From Scylla paramamosain (lineage: Eukaryota; Arthropoda; Malacostraca; Decapoda; Portunidae), in contig NC_087158.1 in the NCBI RefSeq assembly GCF_035594125.1, positions 5,132,001 through 5,196,000 on the forward strand: a DNA stretch of 64,000 nucleotides, read 5' to 3'. Shown here piece by piece: positions 11,759-23,435 of the stretch (position 1 is the first letter of the stretch; each line of letters starts with the position of its first letter). The position numbers were made by a program, and so were the translations under genes. Below the pieces are notes generated by a model. The model worked only from the letters and a program-made list of their open reading frames with translations. It was not told the origin of the DNA and searched no databases.

Positions 11759-13536
11759 AGCCACAACAAGCCAGAAATAGGGAGGTTTGCCTCGATGCAC
11801 CCATAACGACACTGTTCCCTCGATGCAGCCACAACGAGATTGCTGGCTAAATGCATTCACAACGAGGGGGTTGTCTCGATGCAGCCATAACCAGATTGTT
11901 CCCTCGATGCAGCTTCAACGAGATTGCTGCCTTAATGCAACCACACCGAGATTGTCGGCTAGATGCACACAAAATGAGATTGTTGACTGGATGCTGCTAA
12001 AACGAGGTTTTGCCTCAGTGCAACCACAAGCTTGTGGCCTCGATGCAGCTACAAAGAGGGAATTGACTCGATGCAGCCACAACGAGAGTGTTGGCTCGAT
12101 TTAGCCACAACGAACAAGTCGGCTTCATGCAGTCACAACGAGAATGTTGCCTCGATGCAGCCACAACGAGGGGATTGGGTTTATGCAGCCACAAAGAGAT
12201 ACTTGCCTCGATGCAGCCACAACGAGCTTGCTTCCTCGATGCAGACACAACGAGTGGGTTGACTTGATGCAGCCATAACGAAGGGGTTGGCTCAATGCAG
12301 CCACAACGAGCTTGCAGCCTCGATGCAACCACACAAGGCTTGCTGACTTGATGCAGCAAACTCGTTGTTACATCGATTGCTACCTCCATTTAGCCACAAC
12401 GAAGTGGTTGGCTGATTACAGCCACAACGATATTGTTGCTTCAATGTAGTCATAATGATATTGATCCCTCGATGCGAAAACGAGGAGATTTGTTCGATAA
12501 ACCAACAACGAGATTGTTGCCTCGATTCAGCTACAACAAGCCTGCTTCCTCGATGCAGACACAACAAGATTGTTACCTCCATGGACCTACAACGAAAGCG
12601 TTGTCTCGATGCAGCCAGAACGACTTTGTTATCTCGATTCAGTGACAACGCGGGTGTTGGATCGATGTAGCCACAGCAAGGTGGTTGGGATCGATGCGGC
12701 CACAACGAGATTGTTGACTCGATGCGGCTAGAGCGAGCCTGCTGCCTCGATGCAGCCACAACGAGATTGTTGCCTCAAATCCTCAAATCAGAGATTCTTG
12801 CATCGATGCAGCCACAAAGAAATATTTTTGCCTCGATGCAGCCACAATGAAGGATTTTGGTCGATGCAATCACAACGAGATTGTTGCCTCGATGCAGCAA
12901 CGACGAGAGGGTTGGCCAGATGCATCCAAAACGAGATTGTTCTCTCGATGCAGTAACAAGGAAAGGTTTGAGTCGATGCAGCCTAGATACAGCATTGTTC
13001 ATCTCGTTGTAGGTGCATCCATGCATTGTTGCCTCGATACAGCTACAACGAGGGAGTTGGTTCGATGCAGTCAACGAGATTGTTGCCTCTATGCAGCCAC
13101 AACCAGATCCTTGCTTCTATGCTACCACAACGAGATTGTTGTCTCGATGCAGCCACAAGGAGATTGTTGCCTCGATGCAGCCACAACGAGACTGCTGCCA
13201 AAATGCAGCCACAACGAGATTATTGCCACGATGAAGCCACAACGTTTCATCGATTGTTTCATCGATGCAGCTACAACGGGGGGGTCGGCTCTATGCAGCT
13301 ACAACAAAATTCTTGCCTTCATACAGCCAAAACGAGCTTGCTTTGTCGATGCATCCACAACGAGATTGTTGTCTCGATGCAGCCACAACGAGATTGTTCC
13401 CTTGATGCAGCCACAACGAGGAGGTTGCCTCGATGCAGCCATAACGAGACTGGTGCCTCGACGCAGCTACAAACAGATTGCTGCCTAAATCCATCCACAA
13501 CGAGATTGTTGCCACGATGCAACCGTAAGGATATTG

Positions 13537-16097
13537 TTTTTTTTTTTTTTTTTTTTTTTTATGTAGGAAGGATACTGGCCAAGGGCAACAAAAATCTAAT
13601 AAAAAAAATGCCCACTGAAATGCCAGTCCCTAAAAGGGTCAAAGCAGTGGTCAAAAATTGGTGGATAAGTGTCTTGAAACCTCCCTCTTGAAGGAATTCA
13701 AGTCATAGGAAGGTGGAAATACAGAAGCAGGCAAGGAGTTCCAGAGTTTACCAGAGAAAGGGATGAATGATTGAGAATACTGGTTAACTCTTGCGTTAGA
13801 GAGGTGGACAGAATAGGAGTGAGAGAAAGAAGAAAGTCTTGTGCAGCGAGGCCGCGGAAGGAGGGGAGGCATGCAGTTAGCAAGATCAGAAGAGCAGTTA
13901 GCATGAAAATAGCGGTAGAAGACAGCTAGAGATGCAACATTGCGGCGGTGAGAGAGAGGCTGAAGACAGTCAGTTAGAGGAGAGGAGTTGATGAGACGAA
14001 AAGCTTTTGATTCCACCCTGTCTAGAACAGCAGTATGAGTGGAACCCCCCCAGACATGTGAAGCATACTCCATACATGGACGGATAAGGCCCTTGTACAG
14101 AGTTAGCAGCTGCGGGGGTGAGAAAAACTGGCGGAGACGTCTCAGAACACCTAACTTCATGGAAGCTGTTTTAGCTAGAGATGAGATGTGAAGTTTCCAG
14201 TTCAGATTATAAGTAAAGGACAGACCGAGGATGTTCAGTGTAGAAGAGGGGGATAGTTGAGTGTCATTGAAGAAGAGGGGATAGTTGTCTGGAAGATTGT
14301 GTCGAGTTGATAGATGGAGGAATTGAGTTTTTGAGGCATTGAACAATACCAAGTTTGCTCTGCCCCAATCAGAAATTTTAGAAAGATCAGAAGTCAGGCG
14401 TTCTGTGGCTTCCCTGCGTGATATGTTTACCTCCTGAAGGGTTGGACGTCTATGAAAAGACGTGGAAAAGTGCAGGGTGGTATCATCAGCATAGGAGTGG
14501 ATAGGACAAGAAGTTTGTTTTAGAAGATCATTAATGAATAATAAGAAGAGAGTGGGTGACAGGACAGAACCCTGAGGAACACCACTGTTAATAGATTTAG
14601 GAGAAGAACAGTGACCGTCTACCACAGCAGCAATAGAACGGTCAGAAAGGAAACTTGAGATGAAGTTACAGAGAGAAGGATAGAAACCGTAGGAGGGTAG
14701 TTTGGAAATCAAAGCTTTGTGCCAGACTCTATCAAAGGCTTTTGATATGTCCAAGGCAACAGCAAAAGTTTCACCAAAGTCTCTAAAAGAGGATGACCAA
14801 GACTCAGTAAGGAAAGCCAGAAGATCACCAGTCGAGCGGCCTTGACGGAACCCATACTGGCGATCAGATAGAAGGTTGTGAAGTGATAGATGTTTAAGAA
14901 TCTTCCTGTTGAGGATAGATTCAAAAACTTTAGATAAGCAGGAAATTAAAGCAATAGGACGGTAGTTTGAGGGATTAGAGCGGTCACCCTTTTTAGGAAC
15001 AGGTTGAATGTAGGCAAACTTCCAGCAAGAAGGAAAGGTAGATGTTGACAGACAGAGCTGAAAGAGTTTGACTAGGCAAGGTGCAAGCACGGAGGCACAG
15101 TTTCGGAGAACAATAGGAGGGACCCCATCAGGTCCATAAGCCTTCTGAGGGTTTAGGCCAGCGAGGGCATGGAAAACATCATTACGAAGAATTTTAATAC
15201 GAGGCATGAAGTAGTCAGAGGGTGGAGGAGAGGGAGGAACAAGCCCAGAATCGTCCAAGGTAGAGTTTTTAGCAAAGGTTTGAGCAAAGAGTTCAGCTTT
15301 AGAAATAGATGTGATAGCAGTGGTGCCATCTGGTTGAAGTAGAGGAGGGAAAGAAGAAGAAGCAAAGTTATTGGAGATATTTTTGGCTAGATGCCAGAAA
15401 TCACGAGGGGAGTTAGATCTTGAAAGGTTTTGACATTTTCTGTTAATGAAGGAGTTTTTGGCTAGTTGGAGAACAGACTTGGCATGGTTCCGGGCAGAAA
15501 TATAAAGTGCATGAGATTCTGGTGAAGGAAGGCTTAAGTACCTTTTGTGGGCCACCTCTCTATCATGTATAGCACGAGAACAAGCTGTGTTAAACCAAGG
15601 TTTAGAAGGTTTAGGACGAGAAAAAGAGTGAGGAATGTACGCCTCCATGCCAGACACTATCACCTCTGTTATGCGCTCAGCACACAAAGACGGGTCTCTG
15701 ACACGGAAGCAGTAGTCATTCCAAGGAAAATCAGCAAAATACCGCCTCAGGTCCCCCCAACTAGCAGAGGCAAAACGCCAGAGGCACCTTCGCTTAGGGG
15801 GATCCTGAGGAGGGATTGGAGTGATAGGACAAGATAAAGATATGAGATTGTGATCGGAGGAGCCCAACGGAGAAGAAAGGGTGACAGCATAAGCAGAAGG
15901 ATTAGAGGTCAGGAAAAGGTCAAGAATGTTGGGCGTATCTCCAAGACGGTCAGGAATACGAGTAGGGTGTTGCACCAATTGCTCTAGGTCATGGAGGATA
16001 GCAAAGTTGTAGGCTAGTTCACCAGGATGGTCAGTGAAGGGAGAGGAAAGCCAAAGCTGGTGGTGAACATTGAAGTCTCCAAGAATGGAGATCTCTG
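13537..16097 (-). mobile_element. LINE family 1, copy C (5'-truncated, best preserved)
   Basis: The 3' end is at the left, with a 24-nt T-run (13537-13560) followed by the family's 3' UTR. The 5' end stops inside the endonuclease domain at about 16097, the usual outcome of incomplete reverse transcription. The flanking satellite A monomer continues across the insertion. Left flank ...ACGATGCAACCGTAAGG and right flank CCTCGATTTATTCAG correspond to uninterrupted monomers at about 10440-10480 and 21335-21385. I cannot see a convincing target-site duplication longer than a few bases. Confidence 0.92.
13651..16095 (-). CDS. LINE ORF2 protein, 5'-truncated but open (endonuclease C-half plus RT)
   Basis: One uninterrupted frame of about 814 codons encodes the C-terminal half of the endonuclease and a complete reverse transcriptase. 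It begins at the truncation point ([12 protein letters not shown]) and has no genuine start codon. In order it has [19 protein letters not shown], a linker, [14 protein letters not shown], the [12 protein letters not shown] block, [13 protein letters not shown] (first catalytic Asp), [21 protein letters not shown] (catalytic pair), [17 protein letters not shown] and the C-terminus [20 protein letters not shown]. All RT catalytic residues are present, unlike copies D and F. The open frame implies a fairly recent insertion. It cannot move by itself because the promoter and endonuclease N-terminus are missing. It is not a host gene. Confidence 0.9.
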   Translation of the reverse strand, partial: EISILGDFNVHHQLWLSSPFTDHPGELAYNFAILHDLEQLVQHPTRIPDRLGDTPNILDLFLTSNPSAYAVTLSSPLGSSDHNLISLSCPITPIPPQDPPKRRCLWRFASASWGDLRRYFADFPWNDYCFRVRDPSLCAERITEVIVSGMEAYIPHSFSRPKPSKPWFNTACSRAIHDREVAHKRYLSLPSPESHALYISARNHAKSVLQLAKNSFINRKCQNLSRSNSPRDFWHLAKNISNNFASSSFPPLLQPDGTTAITSISKAELFAQTFAKNSTLDDSGLVPPSPPPSDYFMPRIKILRNDVFHALAGLNPQKAYGPDGVPPIVLRNCASVLAPCLVKLFQLCLSTSTFPSCWKFAYIQPVPKKGDRSNPSNYRPIALISCLSKVFESILNRKILKHLSLHNLLSDRQYGFRQGRSTGDLLAFLTESWSSSFRDFGETFAVALDISKAFDRVWHKALISKLPSYGFYPSLCNFISSFLSDRSIAAVVDGHCSSPKSINSGVPQGSVLSPTLFLLFINDLLKQTSCPIHSYADDTTLHFSTSFHRRPTLQEVNISRREATERLTSDLSKISDWGRANLVLFNASKTQFLHLSTRHNLPDNYPLFFNDTQLSPSSTLNILGLSFTYNLNWKLHISSLAKTASMKLGVLRRLRQFFSPPQLLTLYKGLIRPCMEYASHVWGGSTHTAVLDRVESKAFRLINSSPLTDCLQPLSHRRNVASLAVFYRYFHANCSSDLANCMPPLLPRPRCTRLSSFSHSYSVHLSNARVNQYSQSFIPFSGKLWNSLPASVFPPSYDLNSFKREVSRHLSTNF

Positions 16098-18957
16098 CCT
16101 CGATTTATTCAGAACGAGCTTTCTGCCTCGATGAATCCAGAACAAGATTGATGCCTCGATGAAGCTACAACATGGGAGTCGGCTCTATGCAGCTACAACG
16201 AGATTCTTACCTCGATGCAGCCAATACGAGATTGCTTCGTCGATGCAGCCACAACGAATGGATTAGCTCGATGCAGACACAACGGTATTGTTGCCTCGAT
16301 GCATCCATAACGAGATTGATCACTCGATGTAGCCACAAGGAGGGTGTTGGCTCGATGCAGCCACAACGAGCTTGCCGCCTTGATCCAGCCACAAAGAGCC
16401 TGCTGCCTCTATACAGCCATAACGAAATGTCCTCGATGTAGCCACAACGAAAATGTTGGTTCGATTCAGCCACAACGAGATGCCGTCGGTGCAACCACGA
16501 ATAGTTTGTTGCCTCGATGCAACGACAACGTGGGTGTTGTCTTGATACATCCACTACGATTTTTTTTTTTCCTCCATGCAGCTGCATCGAGATTGTTGAC
16601 TTGATGGTACCATAACTAAGGGGTTGGGCTCCATGCGGCTACAAGGAGATTGTTGCCTCTATGCAGCCAGAACGAGATTGTTGCCTCAATGCAGCCACAA
16701 CGAGGAGCTTGGCTCGATATATCCACAACGAGATTGTTCCCTAGATGCAGCCACAACGAGATTGTTGCTTCGATGCAGCCACAACGAGGGGGTTGCATCT
16801 ATGCAGCCACAGCGAGATTGTTCCCTCGATGCAGCCACAACGAAATTGTTGTCTAGATGCATCATTGTTCTATGCTCTATGCTACCACAACGAGATTGTT
16901 GTCTCGATACAGCCACAACGAGATTGTTTTCTCGATGCAGCCACAACGAAATTGTCTCGATGCAGCATTGCATCGATTGTAGCTCAATCTCATTGTGGCT
17001 GCAATAAGGAAATCATATTAGTGTATCTACGTCAGGCCAATAATCTCGAGAATTTTACCCCGATGCAGCCACAACGATCTTGCTGCTTCAAAGGAGACAC
17101 AACGAGGGAGGGTTGCCTCGATGCAGTTATAACGACACTGTTTTTTTTCGATGCTGCCACAACGAGATTGCTGGCTAAATGCAAATTGCCTCAATGCAGC
17201 CAAAACGAGATTGATGTCTGGATGCAGCCACAACGAGGTTCATGCCACAATGAGATTGTTGCTTCGATATAGCTACAACGAGGGAGTTGGCTTGATGCAG
17301 CCAAACCTAGAGTGTTGCCTCGATGTAGCTACAACGAGCTTGATGACTCGATGGAAACACAACGAGATTGTTGACTCTATGAAGCCAAAACGAACAATTT
17401 GGTTTTGTACAGCAACAACGAGATTGTTGTCTCGATGAAGCCACAATGAATCATCGTTGGATCCACAACCAGTGGATTGTTGCTGGATGGAGGCATAATC
17501 AGATTATTGCCTCGATGCAGCGAAAAGGAGGGAATTCGTTCGATGAAGCCACAACGAGATTATTGCCTCGAGGCAGCAACTGCGAGCTTCCTTACTCGAT
17601 GCTCCAATTTGTTGCCTCATTTCTGCCACAACGAAGGGATTGGCTCGATGCAGCCGCAACGAGATTGTTGCCTCGATGCAGTCAAAAGAAAGGTGATGGC
17701 GCGATGCAGCCACAACGAGATTGTTGTCTCGATGCAGTCACGAGATTGTTGCCTCGATGCAACAACAACGAATGGGTTGGATCAATGCACCCACAACAAG
17801 ACTGTTGCCTCGACATAGTCACAAAGAGCTTGCTTTATCGATGCATTCACAAAGAGATTATTGCCGCCATGCAACCTCAACTAATGGGATCGCTCGATGT
17901 ATCCACATCGAGATTGTTGCCTCGAGGCAGCCACAACGAGTTTGCTGCCTCGTTTCCGCTACAACGAGATTGATGCCTCGATGCAGCCACAACTAAGGGC
18001 TTGGGCTCAATGCAGACACTACGAGATTGTTACCTCGATGGATGCACAACGAGAATGTTCTCTCGATGCAGCCACAACGAACTAGCATCCTCGATGCAGT
18101 AACAACGAGGGTGTTGGCCCGACACAGCCACGAGCTTCCTTCCTCGATCCTTCCACAACGACATTGTTGCCTCAATGCAGCCACAACGACTGGGCTAGTT
18201 CATTGCAGCCAAGAAGAGATTCTTGCATTTTTTCATCAACAACTAGCTTACTGCCTCGATTAAATAACAAATAGATTGTTGCCTCGATGCAGCCACAACG
18301 AAGGGGTTATCTCTATGCAAACACAACGAGATTCTTGCCTCGATGAAGTCACAACGAGTTCGCTGCCTCAATGCAGCGACAAAGAGATTGTTACCTCGAT
18401 GCAACGAAAGGGTTTCTTCGATGCGGGTTGCTGCCTGGATGTAACTACAAAGAAGGGTTTTGCTCGATGCAGCCACAACTAGATTGTTGCCTCGATGCAG
18501 CCACAACAATGAGATTGCCTCGATGCAGCCATAACGAGACTGTTGCCTCGACGCAGCCACAATAAGATTGCTGCCTAAATCCAGCCACAACGAGATTGTT
18601 GCCTTGATCCAGCCATAACATGCATAACGAGATTGATCACTCGATGCAGCCACAACGAGGGTTTTTGGCTCGATGCAGCCACAACGAGCTTGCCGCCTTG
18701 ATCCAGCCACAAAGAGCCTGCTGCCTCTATACAGCCATAACGCAATTTTGTCCTCGATGTAGCCACAACAAAGATGTTGGTTCGATTCAGCCACAACGAG
18801 ATTGTTCCCTCGATGCAACCACAACGAAGGGGTTCTTTCGGTGCAACCACAAATAGTTTGTTGCCTCGATGCAGCGACAAATTGGGTGTTGTCTTAATGC
18901 ATCCACTACGAGTTTTTTTTTTTTTTTTTCTCCATGCAGCCACATCGAGATTGTTGC
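16098..18957 (-). repeat. Satellite A, block 3 (- orientation)
   Basis: Continues the array interrupted by LINE C. Higher-order landmarks recur about 2.33 kb apart: the variant GTTGGTTCGATTCAGCC at 16455 and 18777, and T-runs at about 16560 and 18913. A full inverted module sits at 16970-17045. Confidence 0.94.
16970..17045 (+). repeat. Inverted module M of satellite A
   Basis: Inverted monomers TTGTAGCTCAATCTCATTG followed by the ATCTACGTCAGGCC marker and the CGAGAATTTTACCCCGATG variant. Confidence 0.8.
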
Positions 18958-18960
18958 TTA

Positions 18961-19063
18961 ACTACCTGGGACGCTGAATGACGTGACTGCCAAGGACTCT
19001 TACCCCCTGCCAATGGTGCCAATGGCCCTGGTGGGGGCCAGGGTGGACGAGAGACTTTTGTGA
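18961..19063 (+). pseudogene. Ty3/gypsy pol remnant
   Basis: A short frame reads LNDVTAKDSYPLP. This matches the well-known RT entry motif of Ty3/gypsy polymerases (…KDSYPLPRID). It then switches to an unrelated stretch ending VDERLL and a stop at 19061-19063. I read this as a deletion joining the start of RT to the natural C-terminus of pol. It has no function on its own. Confidence 0.7.
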
Positions 19064-19163
19064 TGTTCCTGATGATTAATTTTCTCTGTGTATTTCATTT
19101 ATTTATTACCACTTATTTTCTTGTGTGTATGTGTGTGTCAGAGCAGCCGGATCGTCTGCCTTG

Positions 19164-19177
19164 TAGGGGGGGGATAG
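19164..19177 (+). other. Polypurine tract of the Ty3/gypsy element
   Basis: An eight-G run followed by ATAG lies directly before the TGTTAC that opens the LTR. This is the expected place of the plus-strand primer in LTR retrotransposons. Confidence 0.7.
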
Positions 19178-19562
19178 TGTTACACCACGGGTATGGGTGC
19201 GGGTGGCAGCACTGGGAGAGGCAGGAAAGCAGAGAGAGCGGAGACGCGTGGCCGGAGAGGAAGGCAGCGTGTGCCTACCTGCTTTGGAAGTGTTTCCCTG
19301 CCTGTTGAGTGCCCTGTTGAGTGCCTGTCCTCCCCTGGGAGACTTGTGGTGCCCCTGTGAACTTGTAAAGCAGTGTACTTGCGGAGGATTTGTCAATAAA
19401 CCTAGGAAATAGTGCCCGTGTTTTTCCCTTGTGCCCTGGCCTCGTGCTGTGTGTGTGCCTTGTCCCTGGCGTTCAGAGTGTGACTTATTTGAGGACCCGC
19501 TGTTCTAGTTTCTCGACCTGTGCCCAAGTGTTTCCCGCCCGGAGTGGTGGGTGGGCGCAACA
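19178..19562 (+). repeat. 3' LTR of the Ty3/gypsy element (385 bp)
   Basis: The segment starts TGTTACACCACGG and ends GGGCGCAACA, giving the canonical TG…CA ends with a TGTT/AACA terminal inverted repeat. A polyadenylation signal AATAAA lies at 19395-19400. It is GC-rich compared with the flanking satellite. No second LTR is present in the window for dating. Confidence 0.78.
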
Positions 19563-20007
19563 CTTTATTCTTCGATGCACTTCTTCGATGTTCCCTCATT
19601 TCAGCCAAAACAAAGGGATTGGCTCGATGCAGCCACAACGAGATTGTTCCCTCGATGCAGCCACAAGGAATGTGTTGGCGCGTTGCAGCCAGAACGAGAT
19701 TGTTGCCTCGATGCAGCCACAACGAATGGTTCACATAGAGAGTTGGCTTGACGCAGCCACAATGAGATTGTTGCCTCGATGCAACCTTAACGAATGGGTT
19801 AGATCAATGCACACACAACGTAGGGGTTCGCTCAATGCAGCCACATGGAGATTATTGCCTCGACTTAGCCACAACGAGCTTGCTGCCTCTATGAAACCAT
19901 AACGAGATTGTTGCCTCTATGCAGCCATAACCATATTCTTGCCTCTATGCTGCCACAAAGAGATTTTTGTCTCGATGCAGCCACAACGAGATTATTGTCT
20001 CGATGCA

Positions 20008-20095
20008 GCATTGTTCATCAGGTTGTAGCTCAATCTCATTGTGGCTGCATCAAGGAAACTGCATTATAGTATCTGCGTCAGGCCAACAATCTCGA
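20008..20095 (+). repeat. Inverted module M of satellite A
   Basis: Same construction as the other modules: ATTGTTCATCAGGTTGTAGC, then CATTGTGGCTGCATC, then the ATCTGCGTCAGGCC marker. Confidence 0.8.
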
Positions 20096-22239
20096 GAATT
20101 TTACCCCGATGAAGCCACAACGATCATGCTGCTTCAATGGAGACACAACTAGGGAGTGTTGTCTCGATGCAGTTATAACGACACTGTTTTTACGATGCTG
20201 TCACAGCGACATTGCTGGCTAAATGCAACCACAAAGAGATTGCTGCCTCGATGCAGCCAAAACGAGATTGTTGTCTGGATGTAGCCACAACAAGGCTCAT
20301 GTCTCAGTGCAGCCACAAGGAGATTGTTGCCTCGATGTAACTACAACGAGGGAGTTCGCTCGATGCAGCCACAACGAGCTTGCTGCCTCTATGCAGCCAC
20401 AACGAGACTATTGACTCGATGAAGCCAAACTAACAAGTTGGTTTTATACAGCCACAACAAAATTGTTGTCTCGATGCAGCCACAATCAGTGGATTGGCTC
20501 CATGCAGCCACAATGAGATTGTTGCTCGATGCAGCCATAATCAGATTATTGCCTCAATGCAGTGAAAAGGAGGGAGTTCGCTCGATGAAGCCACAACGAG
20601 ATTGTTGCTTCGAAGCAGCAACTGCGAGCTTCCTTCCTTGATGAATCCAAAACGAGCTTGTTGTCTTGATCCAACCATAACAAGCTTCCTTCCTCGATGC
20701 TCCAGTTTGTTGCCTCATTTCAGCCGCAACGAAGGGATTGGCTCGATGCAGCCACAACGAGATTGTTGCCTCGACACAGTCACAACGAGCTTGCTGGTTC
20801 GATTCCGCTACAACGAGATTGATGCCTCAATGCAGCCACAACTAAAGCCTTGGGCTCGTTGCAGGCACTACGAGATTGTTACCTCGATGGACGCACAACG
20901 AGAATGTTGCCTCGATGCAGCCACGACGAACTAGCTGCCTCGATGCAGCCACAACGAGGGTGTTGGCTCGATACAGCAACGAGCTTCCTTCCTCGATCCT
21001 TCCACAACGACATTGTTGCCTCTATGCAGCCACAACGACGGGGCTAGCTCAGTGCAGCCAAAAAGAGATTCTTGCATTCTATGCATCACAAATAGATGCA
21101 GCCACAACGAAGGGGTTATCTCTATGCAAACACAACGAGATTCTTGCCTCGATGAAGTCACAACGAGCTCGCTGCCTCGATGCAGTCACAAAGAGATTGT
21201 TACCTCGATGCATCCAAAACGAAAGGGTTTATTCGATGCAGCAACAGCGAGATATTTGCCTCGATACAGCCACATCGACGAGGTTGCCTCGATGCAGCCA
21301 TAACGAGATTGCTGCCTGAATACAGCCACAACGAGATTATTGCCACGATGCAACCATAAGGAGGTTATTGCCTTGATTTAATGAAGGAAATCGAGCTTTC
21401 TGCCTCGATGAAGCCAGAACGAGATTCATGCCTCGATGCAGCTACATGATGTCGGCTCGGCTCAATGTATCTACAACGAGATTCTTACCTCGATATAGCC
21501 AAAACGACCTTGCTTCCTCGATGCAGCCACAACGAGTGTGTTAGCTCGATGCAGACACAACGGTACAATGCAGCCAGAACGAAGGGCTTGCCCCGATGCA
21601 GCCACAACGAGATTGATCCCTCGATGCTGCCACAACGAGGGTGTTGGCTCGATGCAGCCACAACGAGTTTGCCGCCTTGATCTAGCCACAAAGAACCTGC
21701 TGCCTCGTTACAGCCAAAACGAAGATGTTGGTTCGATTCAGCCACAACGAGATTGCTCCCTCGATGTAACAACAACGAAGGGGTTCCCTCGGTGCTTTGT
21801 TATTACTATAACGAAGGCGTTTTGCTCAATGCGGCCACAACAAGATTGTTGCCTCTGTGAAGCCAGAACGAGAGTGTTGCCTCAATGCACCCACAACCAA
21901 GGGGTTGGATCTATGCAGCCACAACGAGAATGTTCCCTCGATGCAGCCACAACGAGCTTACTTCATCGATGCAACCACAACGAGGAGGTTCAGTGTAGCC
22001 ACAACGAGATTGCTCCTTCGATGCAACCACAAGGAGGGGACTGGCTCCATGCAACCTCAAACAGTTTTTATGCCTCCATGCACCAATGCAGCCACAACGA
22101 GATTGTTGACTCAATGCAGCTAATACGAGCCACAGCGAGATTGTTGTCTTTATGCATCCATAACCAGGTTTTTGCCTCGATACAGCCACAAGGAGATTGT
22201 TGTCTCGATGCAGCAACAAAGAGATTGTTGTCTACATGC

Positions 22240-22325
22240 AGCATTATTCATCTCGTTGTAGCTCAATCTCATTGTGGCTGCATCGAGGCAACTATATTGT
22301 TATATCTGCGTCAAGCCAACAATCT
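22240..22325 (+). repeat. Inverted module M of satellite A
   Basis: Inverted monomers TTCATCTCGTTGTAGCTC and CATTGTGGCTGCATCGAGG, then the marker ATCTGCGTCAAGCC. It is close to the consensus of the other modules. Confidence 0.8.
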
Positions 22326-22667
22326 CGATGCAGCGACAACGAAAATTTTGCCCCGATGTTGCCAAAACGATCTTCGTTGCCTCGATGCAGGCATAACGAC
22401 ACTGTTTCCTTGAAGCAGACACAACGAGATTGCTGGCTAAATGCCAGAAGCAGCGATAACGGGAGGGGTTGGCTCCATGAAGCCAGAATGAGCTTGCTGC
22501 TTCTATGCATCCGTAACGAGATCGCTGTCTCGATGTAGCCACAACGAAGGGGTTGCTTCGATGTAGCCATAACGAGATTGTTGCCTCGATACAGCCACAA
22601 CGAGCTTGCTGCCTCGATGAATCTACAACGAGATTGTTGTCTCGATGCAGCCACAACGAGGGGATTC

Positions 22668-23435
22668 GCATTGTTGTTAATGCATGACATCTGAGACAAC
22701 TTAACATTTCTCTTGGATGCCGAAGCACAAATCCCAGACAGGATCCAACCAAACACTGTCTCTTGAGCCAATAGTCCCTCAACCTGCAAATTCTTGTTGG
22801 GGATTACAAATTTCCAATAGGTATCAAGTCCTATCAAAATGACAACATTTACCTTCCTGTCCCTCTCATACTCATCTGCTAACTGCACATACTTAAAGGA
22901 CAGTAGGGTTTCAGCTGGAACACAAGGACGTAATAATGGAGCACATACTGTGGGCACTTCAGCTGCAAGTAAACACACAACATCATTATTAACATCCACT
23001 AAATTCTGGTCATGAATATTACACTGGGTAGATCTAGAACTCTTACTTCCCCCAAAAGCCGAATAGGACATCTGTTCAGAAGATACCCATGTAGGTCTAA
23101 CCTTCCTTACAAATTCACTCGACACATAGGATCGATCCTGAGTCGAACAACAAGGTAGCTTCACTGTACTTGCCATGCTCTCCATACACTTTAACTTTTG
23201 CTGTTGGCAAGACACAACACCTTTGTTTAAAATGTGAAGAATGAGAAACACCAACTAGATCACCAGGCACAACATTATTATCTCCCGTTTCACCTTCACT
23301 CTCCTTGGCCGGCTGACTAACAGCCCTGCCCTTAGGTGAAACATTATCCTTTGAGCAGATAAGTACATTACAGTTGCCTTTACACTTAGAGCACTTTGCC
23401 TTGCAGCCTCTAGCTACGTGCCCCACTTTTTGCAC
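22668..23435 (-). pseudogene. BEL/Pao zinc knuckle and aspartic protease region, truncated
   Basis: This encodes the segment after gag. From 23435 it has a knuckle remnant GHVARGC and a CSKC motif, then the protease entry LLFDSGS near 23140, where the frame breaks. The next frame continues DRSYVSSEFVRKVRP and later GLDTYWKF and ETVFGWILSG, the usual BEL/Pao sequence between the protease and RT. It ends at the satellite junction, and the reading frame runs on into satellite A as far as 22292, which makes a meaningless hybrid. Catalytic DSG is visible, but the protein cannot be made intact. Confidence 0.82.

Larger units (their letters stand above)
9758..11860 (-). repeat. Right arm of a large imperfect palindrome
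   Basis: Partner of 5130-7552. The first paired monomers are the CTTGCTTCC variant at about 9759 and its complement GGAAGCAAG at about 7552. Pairing can be followed monomer by monomer out to the M modules (11640 and 5265) and slightly beyond. Higher-order periodicity alone would give some match, but the order of rare variants near the inner ends is shared specifically by these two arms. Confidence 0.72.
9571..13536 (-). repeat. Satellite A, block 2 (- orientation)
   Basis: Tandem 28-bp monomers in the orientation opposite to block 1, seen on the + strand as GATGCAGCCACAACGAG. The first ~2.1 kb mirrors block 1 across 7553-9570. A complete inverted module lies at 11640-11725 and a partial one near 12985-13030. 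A subtype run at 10510-10640 recurs almost unchanged at 13255-13365 and inverted at 6700-6820. LINE copy C interrupts the block at 13537. Confidence 0.94.
18958..19562 (+). mobile_element. Ty3/gypsy element, internally deleted, with 3' LTR
   Basis: A short remnant joins a scrap of reverse transcriptase (18961 onward) to the end of an internal region, a polypurine tract and a 3' LTR. The 5' LTR, gag and nearly all of pol are absent. Satellite A flanks both sides, but its higher-order phase does not continue across the element: the left flank is the T-run region and the right flank is a different part of the unit. An insertion followed by deletion or unequal exchange would explain this. Confidence 0.8.
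19563..22667 (-). repeat. Satellite A, block 4 (- orientation)
   Basis: 28-bp monomers with two inverted modules (20008-20095 and 22240-22325), 2.23 kb apart. The GTTGGTTCGATTCAGCC landmark is at 21727. The part at 19590-19830 resembles 17610-17830 and not the sequence expected after the T-run landmark, which shows the phase jump at the gypsy remnant. The array ends at the BEL/Pao junction. Confidence 0.94.

Noticed and set aside
13651..15978. 775-codon frame as a host gene
   Set aside because: It has no ATG, begins at a truncated LINE end, and contains endonuclease and YADD reverse transcriptase motifs shared with six other copies in the window.
19060..19412. Frames of 70-96 codons in the gypsy LTR
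   Set aside because: They fall across the LTR ends and 3' untranslated region with no conserved motif.
1608..22667. Dozens of frames of 60-290 codons in satellite A with Q-R-D-C-C or W-L-H-R-G-N-N-L repeats
   Set aside because: They are translations of the 28-bp repeat. Because 28 is not a multiple of 3, all frames of one strand cycle through the same 28-residue pattern. They overlap on both strands and end at random monomer variants.
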